The notes beneath the pieces are model-generated. The model did not search any database and was not told where the DNA came from. It was given only the letters and a program-made list of their open reading frames with translations. Source: Desulfuromonadales bacterium (GTDB taxonomy: Bacteria > Desulfobacterota > Desulfuromonadia > Desulfuromonadales > Geopsychrobacteraceae). From it: 64,000 bases of DNA. A program made the translations under genes and the position numbers. Shown in pieces: positions 1 through 8,477 of the stretch. The DNA lies in contig JAFGEL010000032.1 of the NCBI GenBank assembly GCA_016931615.1, forward strand, positions 17,781 through 81,780, read 5' to 3'. How positions within the stretch are numbered: position 1 is the first letter of the stretch; each line of letters starts with the position of its first letter.

Positions 1-1
1 C

Positions 2-586
2 GCGGTTCTGATTCCCCCGCTCGGGCTGCTGGGAATCCTGGTCGGGCTTTACATGCGCAGCACGCAACCGGAACTGAAAAGCGCTTTAGCCCTGCCGACT
101 TTCATTATTGAAACCCTGCCGTCCGGATTAGCCGGTATCGCCTTTGCCACCCTGCTGATCGCTGCTGTCGGCACCGCATCCGGCCTGGCGCTGGGCGTCG
201 CCACAACCCTGAAAACAGATGTCATCCGGCGGCAATGGATCAACAACCGTTACGAGCTGACGTTCTTTCGCGGCCTGACTTCAGGTATCGTATTGGCTGC
301 TTTTGTTCTGTTGCTGTTCAACCTCGGCTCGGCGATTATGGACTGGAGCTTCCTGTCGATGGGACTGCGCGGGGCAACACTCTGTATTCCACTGTTGTTC
401 GCGGTTTTCCTGGGCAGCGGCCGCCTGCGTCGTGCCGGTGCCCTGTCGATCTTTATCGCCCCGGCCTGTGTCGTCGCCGCCGGTTTAGTGAATTTTTCAA
501 GCGTTCCGCCTCTTTATCTCGGTCTCGGCATATCACTATTGTTATTCATCGGCGGGCTTTTATTCAGCCGCCGCAATCAACGATAA
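2..586 (+). CDS. Sodium:solute symporter family protein, C-terminal part (cut by window edge)
   Basis: The reading frame is open from base 2 to the stop at 584-586, so the gene starts before the window; the first in-frame ATG (53) is internal. The visible 194 or so residues are strongly hydrophobic with about five membrane segments. The stretch LPSGLAGIAFATLLIAAVGT, followed by small residues and a charged TDVIRR, matches the conserved helix of the sodium:solute symporter (SSS) family (usually LP-x-GLxGLLLAxLxAAxMST followed by a cytoplasmic RD). Family members couple sodium entry to uptake of small organic solutes; the substrate cannot be told from this fragment. It is convergent with the nagZ-like gene downstream. 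Family fairly sure, substrate unknown. Confidence 0.7.
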   Translation, partial: AVLIPPLGLLGILVGLYMRSTQPELKSALALPTFIIETLPSGLAGIAFATLLIAAVGTASGLALGVATTLKTDVIRRQWINNRYELTFFRGLTSGIVLAAFVLLLFNLGSAIMDWSFLSMGLRGATLCIPLLFAVFLGSGRLRRAGALSIFIAPACVVAAGLVNFSSVPPLYLGLGISLLLFIGGLLFSRRNQR

Positions 587-682
587 CTGACATAGACCTT
601 TATGGGAATTGTGATTCTCCGGCTAAGGCATTCCCTTTCTGCCGTGAAATTCAGGCAGAACGCAAAAACAAAACAACGGTGA

Positions 683-1819
683 CTATTCGGCCGACGAATT
701 TATCAGACGCTGTGTCAACTGTTGAATGCGGCAATATGAACGCTCCACCTGCTCAGCGTTCAGTTCTCCTGCGGCTATCAGATCTTTGATCACCCGAATA
801 GAACGCTCAACTATTTTTTCATCGTAAATGATGTTATTACCAAACAGCAGCAGATCGACACCCGCATTCAGAGCCGCTTTTATACTTTCGGCAAAGCTGT
901 AATTATCCCTGATCGCCGCCATCTGCAGGTCATCTGAAAGAATGGGCCCCTCGAACCCGAGTTGCTCCCGCAGCAGTTCCTGGAGAATCTGCGGAGACAG
1001 GGTCGCGGGAGCATTTGCATCCAGATTGCAATTAAACACATGCGCAGTCATAATCATATCCGCCAACCCCTGATCAATCAGCTGCCGATAAGGAATCAAC
1101 TCGGCTGATGACCAGGTCTCGCTGATGTCGCTGAATCCGAGATGGGAATCCGTCAGCGAACTGCCGTGACCGGGAAAATGTTTGAGCGCGGTCAGAACAT
1201 TGCAGCGCTGATGAGCCCTGATCCAGGCCGCGGCATGGGCGCTAACAATTTGTGGATCAGCGGAAAAGCAACGCTGGTAGCGATAAATCACCGGGTTCCC
1301 GGAATTGCTGCACAGATCGATCACCGGTCCCAGGTTGAGGTTAATTCCATGATCAGCCAGAGTCGCGGCAATGGTTTGCGCAGCGGCAGTCGTGGCCGCA
1401 AGATCATTAAGGCGGCCCAGTTGCATGTGGCTTGGCGTCTGAGGAAACCCGTCGGCACTGTTCAGGCGCACGACCTGACCACCTTCCTGGTCGACGGCAA
1501 TCAATAATAGCTGATCGGCAGCCTGCTGCAGCTGCCTTGTCAGGGTTTTCAGTTGTAGTGATGAAGTAATGTTTCTGGGAGAACCCGGATACTGAAGATC
1601 TTTGTCGAACAAAACCACGCCACCAAGAATCCCCCTGCGGACAGCCTCCATGACCCAGTGGTCAGCCGCAAGTTCGCTGCCGCGGAAACCGACCACCAGC
1701 AATTGGCCAATCTGCTGCTCAAGTGTGGGGGCCGCATCCACCAGCTCGTCCGCCCGGACCGGGAGGGCAGAAAACAGCAAAATCATCAGTGATAGCCAGA
1801 GCTTCATAAATGAAATCAT
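683..1819 (-). CDS. nagZ: Exported beta-N-acetylhexosaminidase, glycoside hydrolase family 3 (NagZ type)
   Basis: 378 residues. A hydrophobic signal peptide (residues 1-23, ending PVRADE) precedes a single GH3 barrel. Diagnostic NagZ features are visible: VDQEGGQV (109-116), KHFPGHG (213-219) followed by DSH (224-226), whose Asp-His pair is the acid/base dyad of NagZ enzymes, and the nucleophile motif SDDLQM near residue 300. Known family role: removes beta-linked GlcNAc from peptidoglycan fragments during cell-wall recycling. Enterobacterial NagZ is cytoplasmic; the signal peptide here predicts a periplasmic or lipoprotein-like location, so it may act on muropeptides before import. Stands alone on the minus strand. 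Family confident, exact substrate inferred. Confidence 0.88.
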   Translation of the reverse strand: MISFMKLWLSLMILLFSALPVRADELVDAAPTLEQQIGQLLVVGFRGSELAADHWVMEAVRRGILGGVVLFDKDLQYPGSPRNITSSLQLKTLTRQLQQAADQLLLIAVDQEGGQVVRLNSADGFPQTPSHMQLGRLNDLAATTAAAQTIAATLADHGINLNLGPVIDLCSNSGNPVIYRYQRCFSADPQIVSAHAAAWIRAHQRCNVLTALKHFPGHGSSLTDSHLGFSDISETWSSAELIPYRQLIDQGLADMIMTAHVFNCNLDANAPATLSPQILQELLREQLGFEGPILSDDLQMAAIRDNYSFAESIKAALNAGVDLLLFGNNIIYDEKIVERSIRVIKDLIAAGELNAEQVERSYCRIQQLTQRLINSSAE

Positions 1820-1896
1820 AGCCGCCTTACCTCATCAGTTCAAATGCTTTCGGAATTAATTCCATCAACATTTACCGAAATAATGAAAAATAAATC

Positions 1897-1924
1897 TTGA
1901 CAATAAAACTAGGTAATTTATGCT
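1897..1924 (+). promoter_or_regulatory. Sigma-70 type promoter of the metY leader
   Basis: TTGACA at 1897-1902 is a perfect -35 box, followed after 16 bases by TATGCT at 1919-1924 (4 of 6 matches to TATAAT). Transcription would begin near 1931, a few bases before the riboswitch P1 stem, which is the expected arrangement. Confidence 0.65.
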
Positions 1925-1937
1925 TGTCAACGAGCAT

Positions 1938-2085
1938 TAAGAGAGGCGTATGGGAAACACCTTCACGCCCGGCAACCTGACAACAAAGGTGCCAAGCCTG
2001 CTTCTTAGCCGAAGCGGCAATGCGCCCCGCAAGGGGAAAGTTGGGAGCAGTTTCACAGCTGTCTCGTCACCTGCAGCCTCTCTTA
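1938..2085 (+). promoter_or_regulatory. SAM-I-like riboswitch upstream of metY
   Basis: The leader has the core signature of the SAM-I/SAM-IV clan: CCCGGCAACC (1968-1977) and GGTGCCAA (1988-1995), which form the P3/J3-4 region. It is closed by a perfect 10-bp P1 helix, TAAGAGAGGC (1938-1947) with GCCTCTCTTA (2076-2085). A P4-like helix can form from CTGC near 1998 with GCAG at 2046-2049, with an internal CCCC-GCAA-GGGG hairpin. The gene behind it is O-acetylhomoserine sulfhydrylase, a classic SAM-riboswitch target. The region after P4 is longer than usual for SAM-I and the P2 arm is short, so the exact subclass is uncertain. The Shine-Dalgarno region repeats the P1 5' strand (see findings). 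Confidence 0.65.
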
Positions 2086-2123
2086 TTTGATAGTCAACAT
2101 GAAACGAGAAGAGAGGACGCGTC

Positions 2124-3398
2124 ATGAGCGAACACATTGAAACCCAGGTCCTGCACGCAGGTTACAGCCCCGACCCGACAACAGGAAGCAGCAGCGTACC
2201 GGTCTATCGAACCAGCTCCTATGTTTTCCGCGACACCGAACACGCAGCTAACCTTTTTTCCCTTAAGGAGCTCGGAAACATCTACACCCGCCTGATGAAT
2301 CCGACAACCGACGTCCTTGAAAAGCGGATCGCCGCACTCGAAGGGGGAGCCGCAGCACTGGCATTGGCATCGGGGACCAGCGCCATCTTCTACAGCATCA
2401 TTAACCTGGCTCAGGCCGGGGACGAAATCATTGCCTCCAGTAATCTTTACGGCGGCAGCTTTACTCAATTTCACGACATCCTTCCTCAGCTCGGAATCAC
2501 GGTAAAATTCGTCAAACCTGGAGACGACCACAAATTTGCCGCGGCCATTACCGACAGAACCAAAGCCATCTTCACTGAAAGCATTGGTAACCCGCGCTTG
2601 AATGTCGCTGATATCGAATCCCTGGCAAACATCGCCCACAATCATGGGCTGCCCCTGATCGTTGACAACACTTTCTCCACACCATACCTCTTGCGTCCCA
2701 TTGAACACGGTGCCGACATCGTGGTTCATTCACTGACAAAGTGGCTCGGTGGTCATGGAGCCGGAATCGGTGGTGTCGTGATCGATTCGGGTAAATTCAA
2801 CTGGAACAGCGGCAAACATCCGTTATTGTCGGAACCGGATTCCAGTTATCACGGTATCCGCTATGCCTCAGATCTCGGTGATCTCAACCCGTTGGCCTAT
2901 ATACTGCGTATGAGACTGGTCCCTCTAAGAAATCTGGGCGCCTGCATATCTCCCGACAACTCCTGGTTTTTCCTTCAGGGCATTGAAACCTTGCCTTTGC
3001 GGATGGAACGCCACAGTGAAAATGCCCTCAAAGTGGCAGATTTCCTTATAAATCATCCGCACGTGGAGTGGGTCAGTTATCCCGGTCTCGAGAGTGACCC
3101 TTCATTTCCTCTGGCAAAGAAATACTTTCCAAGGGGAGCAGGAGCAATGGTCGTATTCGGCATTAGAGGTGGGGTACCGGCAGGCAAGGCGTTTATTGAA
3201 AAGCTGAAACTTTTTTCCCATCTCGCCAACGTCGGAGATACGCGCAGTCTGGCGATTCATCCCAGTACGACAACACATTCACAGCTGACCACCGAAGAAC
3301 AGGCGGCAGGAGGAATCACACCGGAGCTGGTCAGGCTCTCGGTTGGGCTGGAACACATCGATGATATCCTGAAGGATCTGGGGCAGGCGCTGGAGTAG
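2124..3398 (+). CDS. metY: O-acetylhomoserine sulfhydrylase (aminocarboxypropyltransferase)
   Basis: 424 residues, the normal length of this Cys/Met-metabolism PLP enzyme. It condenses O-acetyl-L-homoserine with sulfide (or methanethiol) to homocysteine (or methionine) in the cytoplasm. The PLP lysine lies in HSLTKWLGG (K206); the phosphate-binding ASGTSA (83-88), the YTRLMNPT stretch (54-61) that supplies the neighbouring subunit's Tyr/Arg, and the C-terminal SLGDTRS-like NVGDTRSLAIHPSTTTHSQL are all present. Start ATG 2124 is preceded by GAGAGG (2111-2116), 7 bases away. Controlled by the SAM-I-like riboswitch just upstream. Very sure of family; use of sulfide as main acceptor is inferred. 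Confidence 0.93.
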   Translation: MSEHIETQVLHAGYSPDPTTGSSSVPVYRTSSYVFRDTEHAANLFSLKELGNIYTRLMNPTTDVLEKRIAALEGGAAALALASGTSAIFYSIINLAQAGDEIIASSNLYGGSFTQFHDILPQLGITVKFVKPGDDHKFAAAITDRTKAIFTESIGNPRLNVADIESLANIAHNHGLPLIVDNTFSTPYLLRPIEHGADIVVHSLTKWLGGHGAGIGGVVIDSGKFNWNSGKHPLLSEPDSSYHGIRYASDLGDLNPLAYILRMRLVPLRNLGACISPDNSWFFLQGIETLPLRMERHSENALKVADFLINHPHVEWVSYPGLESDPSFPLAKKYFPRGAGAMVVFGIRGGVPAGKAFIEKLKLFSHLANVGDTRSLAIHPSTTTHSQLTTEEQAAGGITPELVRLSVGLEHIDDILKDLGQALE

Positions 3399-3456
3399 CT
3401 GATCTTTTGAGATTATTGATTCAGCAGGTTAAACTCGGAAGAACTGCCTGTGGAGA

Positions 3457-4842
3457 CTAGTTTTCGGAGCTTTTGCCGATGCGGCCCAGGGAACACCCGA
3501 TTCCGACAACGCACAGGCCACAAAAAATCAGCAATGAGCTGCGCATACTGGTCAGAAAGGCTTGCTGCGTTTCAGCCGTCACCTGCTGACCATGCATCAG
3601 ATGACCGAAAATCAGCGTAATAATCATCATGCTGGTCATCATCCCCAGGGTCCTCATGCTGGCGTTCATACCCGAAGCCACCCCCAGGTGACGCGCTTCG
3701 ACGCTGCCCATGATCATACTGACGTTGGGTGAAGAGAACAGGGCAAACCCGAGACCCAGCAGAATCAGCAGCGCAGTTACCATAGACAACGATGAATGCG
3801 CCCCCAGTTGCGCTGCTACAGCCAGGCCGACGGCGCAGGAGGCCATCCCGGTGGTAGCCACATAAGAGGCGGGAATACGATCTGAGAGCCGCCCGCAGAA
3901 AGGGGAAAAAAGGGTCTGAACGATCGGCTGAATGATCAGCAGAGTTCCAGCCTGCTGTGGCCCCATACCTTTGACGTACTGCAGATAGAGGCTGAGAAAA
4001 AAAGTCACCCCGAAGGTCGCGGCATAATTGAACAGTGCCGCCAGATTGCTCAGCGCAAAAACGCGATTATCACGCAACAGGGTGATATTGAGAATCGGAT
4101 GCGCTGTGCAGCTTTCGATGCGTAGAAACAGGACAAATCCGAGGTTCGAGGCAACCACCAGCACCCAGGCCCACCACCCACGGCTGAGATTTGAGACTCC
4201 GCTGACCAGCAGAAAAACTGCGGCCGCATAGCAGAAGGCACCGGCCCAGTCAAAGGCTTCTCCCCGCGCACCGGCCCATTCTTCCTTGATTTTCAGCCGC
4301 GTAACCAGCCAGGTCAGCAGTCCGAGAGGAAAGATCAGGTAAAATATCGAGCGCCAGCCCCACAGCGCCACCATGTGCCCCCCGACAAAGGGTCCACAGG
4401 AGATACCGGCATAAACACTGGCAATGGCGATCCCCAGGGCCTTGCCGCGTTCCTTTTCAGGAAAAGCTGAAACGACCATGGCCATGGTGGTTGCCATCAC
4501 CATCGAACCGCCCAAGCCCTGGAGAAAACGCAGCAGGATCACGACCTCAATCGACCAGGCCTGGGAAATCAGCCCCCCGGTGACGGCAAAAACCAGCAGG
4601 CCCCGTTGAAAAATCTTGCGCCGTCCATGAATGTCGCCGAAACGTCCCATAGTCAGCAGAAAGATCGACGCCGAAAGAACATAGGTTGTCTCCACCAGGC
4701 CCAGTTGCAGAGCCGTTGCGGAAAACTCCCGTCCCATGGTCGGCAAAGAAATTCCGACAGCCGACATCATGAACGGCATCATGAAATGCGCCATACAGAC
4801 CGCGAAAAGAATGGCGGAACACGAGTCAGTCGCAGGTTTCAT
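3457..4842 (-). CDS. MFS drug-efflux type transporter (DHA2/EmrB-like)
   Basis: 461 residues with 12-14 hydrophobic segments. Motif A of the major facilitator superfamily is clear (GRFGDIHGRRKIFQRG, about residues 66-81), and the motif C-like glycine-rich segment SVYAGISCGPFVGG follows near 145-160. Best fit is the DHA2 proton-coupled multidrug/solute efflux group. Its ATG overlaps the stop of the upstream S1-domain gene by one base (ATGA), so translation is probably coupled. Substrate unknown; the link with an RNA-binding protein gives no clue. Confidence 0.8.
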   Translation of the reverse strand: MKPATDSCSAILFAVCMAHFMMPFMMSAVGISLPTMGREFSATALQLGLVETTYVLSASIFLLTMGRFGDIHGRRKIFQRGLLVFAVTGGLISQAWSIEVVILLRFLQGLGGSMVMATTMAMVVSAFPEKERGKALGIAIASVYAGISCGPFVGGHMVALWGWRSIFYLIFPLGLLTWLVTRLKIKEEWAGARGEAFDWAGAFCYAAAVFLLVSGVSNLSRGWWAWVLVVASNLGFVLFLRIESCTAHPILNITLLRDNRVFALSNLAALFNYAATFGVTFFLSLYLQYVKGMGPQQAGTLLIIQPIVQTLFSPFCGRLSDRIPASYVATTGMASCAVGLAVAAQLGAHSSLSMVTALLILLGLGFALFSSPNVSMIMGSVEARHLGVASGMNASMRTLGMMTSMMIITLIFGHLMHGQQVTAETQQAFLTSMRSSLLIFCGLCVVGIGCSLGRIGKSSEN

Positions 4843-6035
4843 CAGCGTTTTTTACGCCCTTTCTTATTCTGCCCGGCTTTCAGCAGATCACCGAAACTGC
4901 CGAAGCCTGAAGTCGTCGTGGTCTCCGTGTAGCTGGTTTCTTCAACTTCATCTTTTGCCCCGGCTAAAGCCAGAGAAATGCGCTTTTCCACCTGATCAAT
5001 CTTTTCGATGACCACCCGGAGCTGCTGACCGACCTGAAGCACATCCTGGGGATGGCGGATGCGTTGTCCATCACCCAGCTTGGAGATATGCAACAGACCG
5101 TCAACCCCGTCTTCCAGGGTGACAAAAGCACCGAACTGGGCCAGGCGGCTGACTTGACCCGGGTACTGACCAGCAACTTTGTATATCGATCCGACCTTAT
5201 TCCAGGGATCGGCCTGGGTTTCACGCAGGCTGAATGAGAATTTATTGTTCTCCCAGTCAATTTTTTTGACTGCGACTTCAAGCTCCTGGCCAACTCTCAG
5301 AACATCTTCAACATTCTCCACCCGGCCGTAGCTGATTTCGGAAATCGGCAGCAGGCCCTCGATTCCACCGATATCAACAAAGGCACCGAAATCACGAATA
5401 TTAGTGACGGTCCCGTGAAGCACCATCCCTTCCTGCAGGGTGTCCCGCAGACCGGCGCGCTGCTGTTCACGCTGCTCATCCAGGATCGCCCGGTGCGAGA
5501 CGACAATATTGCGTCCGCGCTCGCTGAACTGGGTGATCCTGAAAGGCAGGGTCTGGCCGATCAGATCGGCGGGTTCGGTCTGCCGTAACCCGGTTTGTGA
5601 AAAGGGACAGAAGGCCCTGACATTACCGGTCAGCTTGACCTCAAAACCACCCTTGATCTCTTTTTCGATCCGGCCGTCAACAGGAATACCGCTCTGAAAG
5701 GCGTTTTCCAACTGTTCGGTTCCCGATCCGCCACCCCCTATCCGGGTCGTGAAACGCAATTCCCCGCCCGAACGTGAAAGAAAATAGACCGAGATCCTGT
5801 CACCCACAGCATACTGTAGTTCGCCATCGGCGTTCAGCAACTCCGCCGAAGCCAGAACCCCTTCACCCTTCTGGCCCACACCAATGAAACTCCAATCCTT
5901 GCCAAGCTGTAAAAGGGTCGCCTCTATTTTCTGCCCCGGCTCCAACTGCTGTCCCACTGTCGACAGACTGGCCTCAAACATAGCGGCAAAATTTTCTTCG
6001 CCATCCATCATCTCTTCAAACTGATCATCACTCAT
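4842..6035 (-). CDS. S1 RNA-binding repeat protein (four S1 domains)
   Basis: 397 residues. An acidic N-terminus (residues 1-30) is followed by four OB-fold S1 repeats at roughly 33-100, 115-190, 203-272 and 287-356. The last two are canonical (GTVTNIRDFGAFVDIGGIEGLLPISEIS and GQVSRLAQFGAFVTLEDGVDGLLHISKL regions); the first two are divergent. The C-terminal tail is basic (KKGRKKR). It is shorter than six-domain ribosomal protein S1 and resembles S1-like proteins that bind single-stranded RNA. First gene of a two-gene unit with the MFS transporter. RNA binding is well supported; cellular role unknown. Confidence 0.85.
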   Translation of the reverse strand: MSDDQFEEMMDGEENFAAMFEASLSTVGQQLEPGQKIEATLLQLGKDWSFIGVGQKGEGVLASAELLNADGELQYAVGDRISVYFLSRSGGELRFTTRIGGGGSGTEQLENAFQSGIPVDGRIEKEIKGGFEVKLTGNVRAFCPFSQTGLRQTEPADLIGQTLPFRITQFSERGRNIVVSHRAILDEQREQQRAGLRDTLQEGMVLHGTVTNIRDFGAFVDIGGIEGLLPISEISYGRVENVEDVLRVGQELEVAVKKIDWENNKFSFSLRETQADPWNKVGSIYKVAGQYPGQVSRLAQFGAFVTLEDGVDGLLHISKLGDGQRIRHPQDVLQVGQQLRVVIEKIDQVEKRISLALAGAKDEVEETSYTETTTTSGFGSFGDLLKAGQNKKGRKKR

Positions 6036-6085
6036 TGCTGTTTCCCTTGATAAGTTAGGGGGTTATCGGAATGACTCAAAGGGTT

Positions 6086-6139
6086 CGGGATTTCCATGAG
6101 CGGGGTTCCTGACGTCTGAATGGTGTAAGCTAAATCCCG
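6086..6139. repeat. Inverted repeat between the divergent S1 and DgkA-PAP2 genes
   Basis: CGGGATTT (6086-6093) and AAATCCCG (6132-6139) are perfect 8-bp inverted copies 38 bases apart in the 287-base divergent spacer. They could be a regulatory dyad or a chance match. Nothing else gene-like is seen between 6036 and 6322. Confidence 0.3.
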
Positions 6140-6322
6140 GAATGGGTTGACGCAGCCCTGAATGTGCAATCCACGAACGCAACTTAAGTGAAACCTGAAC
6201 CAATTAAATACGCCGAAGATTAGCCCTTTTCACGTCAGGAGTAAACCGATTGCGAGCAGTATTGCGCTTTCACCGGGGACTGTTATTTTTGTAGAGAGGG
6301 TTTATTGCCGTGAGGGATGCTG

Positions 6323-7021
6323 ATGAAACCGACAAGCTGGCTGGAAAGTCTGAACTGTGCCATCGAGGGAATCCTCTGGGCGGCAAAAAGTGAGCGTCAT
6401 ATCCGCTATCATTTTATTGCTGCATTGGCGGTTGTTTTTCTGGCGCTGTTTTTCAAGGTCAGCGCCCTGGAATTCTTCCTGCTGATCCTCGCCGCCATCC
6501 TGGTGATTTTCGCCGAACTGATGAACACCGCCATTGAAGCCGTCGTCGATCTGGTCACCGAGGATTATCATGAGCTGGCCAAGCTGGCCAAAGATGTTTC
6601 CGCCGGAGCAGTCCTGGTCACCAGCGTCGGAGCGGTCATCCTCGGCTACCTGGTTTTGTCCGGACATATTTTTCCACTTTTCGACAGTGAACCGACGCTC
6701 GGCAAAGAGCCTCAGGGGACTGTTCCCGTCGGCGCGCTGCTGATCGTCATTATCCTGATTGTGCTACTCAAGGCCCGCTTTAACTACGGCCGTCCCCTGC
6801 ATGGCGGCATGCCCAGCGGCCACGCTGCGGTCGCCTTCTCGATAGCGGTATCGACATTTCTCTATGCTGACAGTTTTCTGATCGGAATGATGGTCCTGCT
6901 GCTCGCCGTTCTGGTCAGTCAGAGTCGTCTGCTGATGAAAATCCACAGTCCGCGGGAGGTTTTCCTCGGGGCCCTGCTCGGAACAGTCGTCACCCTGCTG
7001 GCCTACCTGGTCTGCTCATGA
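6323..7021 (+). CDS. Fusion of diacylglycerol/undecaprenol kinase (DgkA) and PAP2 phosphatase
   Basis: About 232 residues. The N-terminal 115 or so residues are a DgkA-type integral membrane lipid kinase: the signature AELMNTAIEAVVDLVTEDYHE, with the catalytic Glu and Asn, and the following LAKDVSAGAVL are intact. The C-terminal part is a type-2 phosphatidic acid phosphatase with all three motifs: KARFNYGRP, GMPSGHAA and SQSRLLMKIHSPREV. In that last motif the usual Asp after His is replaced by Glu. The pair could phosphorylate and dephosphorylate diacylglycerol or undecaprenol at the inner membrane. ATG 6323 is preferred over 6317 because GAGGG (6312-6316) abuts the earlier ATG. Gene fusions of this kind exist in Gram-negatives; substrate not certain. 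Confidence 0.87.
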   Translation: MKPTSWLESLNCAIEGILWAAKSERHIRYHFIAALAVVFLALFFKVSALEFFLLILAAILVIFAELMNTAIEAVVDLVTEDYHELAKLAKDVSAGAVLVTSVGAVILGYLVLSGHIFPLFDSEPTLGKEPQGTVPVGALLIVIILIVLLKARFNYGRPLHGGMPSGHAAVAFSIAVSTFLYADSFLIGMMVLLLAVLVSQSRLLMKIHSPREVFLGALLGTVVTLLAYLVCS

Positions 7022-7028
7022 ACAAAGG

Positions 7029-8378
7029 CTAGAGGGAAGGATAAAGCTCGCTATCTTCTTCCAAGCGGCTCAATATCGCTGTGTCGTCACCCTTAGGGAC
7101 GGCATCAGTGAGGTTCAGTTCGCCGTAGGGAATATTCTGTTGCAGCCCGGCAAGATTGAAACGACTGGCCGCGTTCCATAACATCCAGCCATGACTACCG
7201 GCGGCAACACTGGCATTGATCTGGGCATGAATATCATCAGCAGAAAAACGTCTGTGATCAAAAGCATAATCTCGAAAGGCCTGCAGCCAGGGTCGGAACC
7301 GGACAGCCGGAAGCCCGCTCAGCTCACCAGCTCTTTTCAACGAATGCGCAATCACCTCATAAACATTGGCCACCGGGTTTGCATAGCCGGGAATGCCGTG
7401 CGGAAAGCTCGAAGGGTAAAGCATCGGAGAGAGATAATCGACATGCTGAGCCAGATCGATCAAGCGCTGACCGATCTTTTGGTCTTTATGTTTCCAGCAG
7501 ATATAGCCAAAGATGTTCGCCGAGGTCAGCACCGGATAGGGGGACAACTTCTGCCGGGCCTGATGTAAAAAGCCACTGATCGCCGCAACCCGATTTTCTC
7601 CCGTGTTTTCACTGGAGAAAACCAGATCGGAGTTAGCCGGAAAACGGATGTAGTCGAACTGGATTTCATCAAAGCCAATTCGGGCGGCTTCCTCAGCCAG
7701 GCCGATATTGTAATTCCAGACTTCACGATTAAAAGGATCCACCCAACTGATCTTTTCCCGATCCTCCCAGAGGTAGCCTTCAGGGGTCAACACCGCCAGC
7801 TTACGGCGTGATTTTGCCAGGGCATCATCCTTAAAGACAACAATCCGCCCGATCGTGTAGATTCCGCGCTGCTTCAAGGCATTTAAAAATTGGGGCAGAT
7901 CTTTCAGTGTTCGGGCTTTCTGTGCGCCGATCTCACGCGCTAAAGGAAGGCGGCTTTTAAAAGCGATATCACCCCGGGAGGATTTAAGATCAATCACCAG
8001 GGCATTCATTCCCGTTTCTTCGACAAGGCCGATCAAGTGGTCGCGCAAATCACGGCTGCCCGCCGCCCAGTAAGAGAGATAGAGCGCTTTTGGGACAAAG
8101 GGTTGTAACACGATATTGAGGGGGAAATCGTTGGCGACTCGTTGCGGTCGGTACCCGGGCATACGGATGATCAAAAATTGATCATCGGTAGTCAGGGTAA
8201 AACAACCGTCCTGATCAGTGGTGACGAATCCTTCAGATGTAGCGACCTCGACCGCTGTCAGAGGTTGCCCTGTGATGGCGTCCCGAACGGTTCCGAAAGA
8301 TCTGGTCAGCTCAGCCTGAGCCGTGACCGACCAGAAGAAAAGCAGTAAAAAAACCAGTAAAAAGAGCGCATTCTTCAC
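7029..8378 (-). CDS. Exported putative glycoside hydrolase (DUF4015 type) with carboxypeptidase-regulatory-like domain
   Basis: 449 residues. A signal peptide (1-22) leads into a beta-sandwich of the carboxypeptidase regulatory-like kind (about 28-95; GTVRDAITGQPLTAVEVATS), then a TIM-barrel of the DUF4015/glycoside-hydrolase-like family (about 97-420). Typical barrel segments are LVIDLKSSRGD, YTIGRIVVFKD, WVDPFNREVWNYNIGLAEEA, FDEIQFDYIRFP, and DYLSPMLYPSSF. Acidic residues in DEIQFDYIRFP are likely catalytic by analogy with related barrels. Known members are uncharacterised envelope proteins; substrate unknown. Tail-to-tail with the lipid kinase fusion, leaving only 7 bases between stops. 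Confidence 0.82.
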   Translation of the reverse strand: MKNALFLLVFLLLFFWSVTAQAELTRSFGTVRDAITGQPLTAVEVATSEGFVTTDQDGCFTLTTDDQFLIIRMPGYRPQRVANDFPLNIVLQPFVPKALYLSYWAAGSRDLRDHLIGLVEETGMNALVIDLKSSRGDIAFKSRLPLAREIGAQKARTLKDLPQFLNALKQRGIYTIGRIVVFKDDALAKSRRKLAVLTPEGYLWEDREKISWVDPFNREVWNYNIGLAEEAARIGFDEIQFDYIRFPANSDLVFSSENTGENRVAAISGFLHQARQKLSPYPVLTSANIFGYICWKHKDQKIGQRLIDLAQHVDYLSPMLYPSSFPHGIPGYANPVANVYEVIAHSLKRAGELSGLPAVRFRPWLQAFRDYAFDHRRFSADDIHAQINASVAAGSHGWMLWNAASRFNLAGLQQNIPYGELNLTDAVPKGDDTAILSRLEEDSELYPSL

Positions 8379-8477
8379 ATTTGTTCCCCCATCAGGATCT
8401 GAATATCCGCAGAACCAGATGAGAGCATACTAACTTAACTAAAAAAAATAATAAACAATTATTTAAATTATTATCAT

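Noticed and set aside
637..658. Hairpin TCTGCC / GGCAGA between the symporter and nagZ
   Set aside because: Only six pairs with a ten-base loop and no T-run on either strand, so it is not a convincing terminator.
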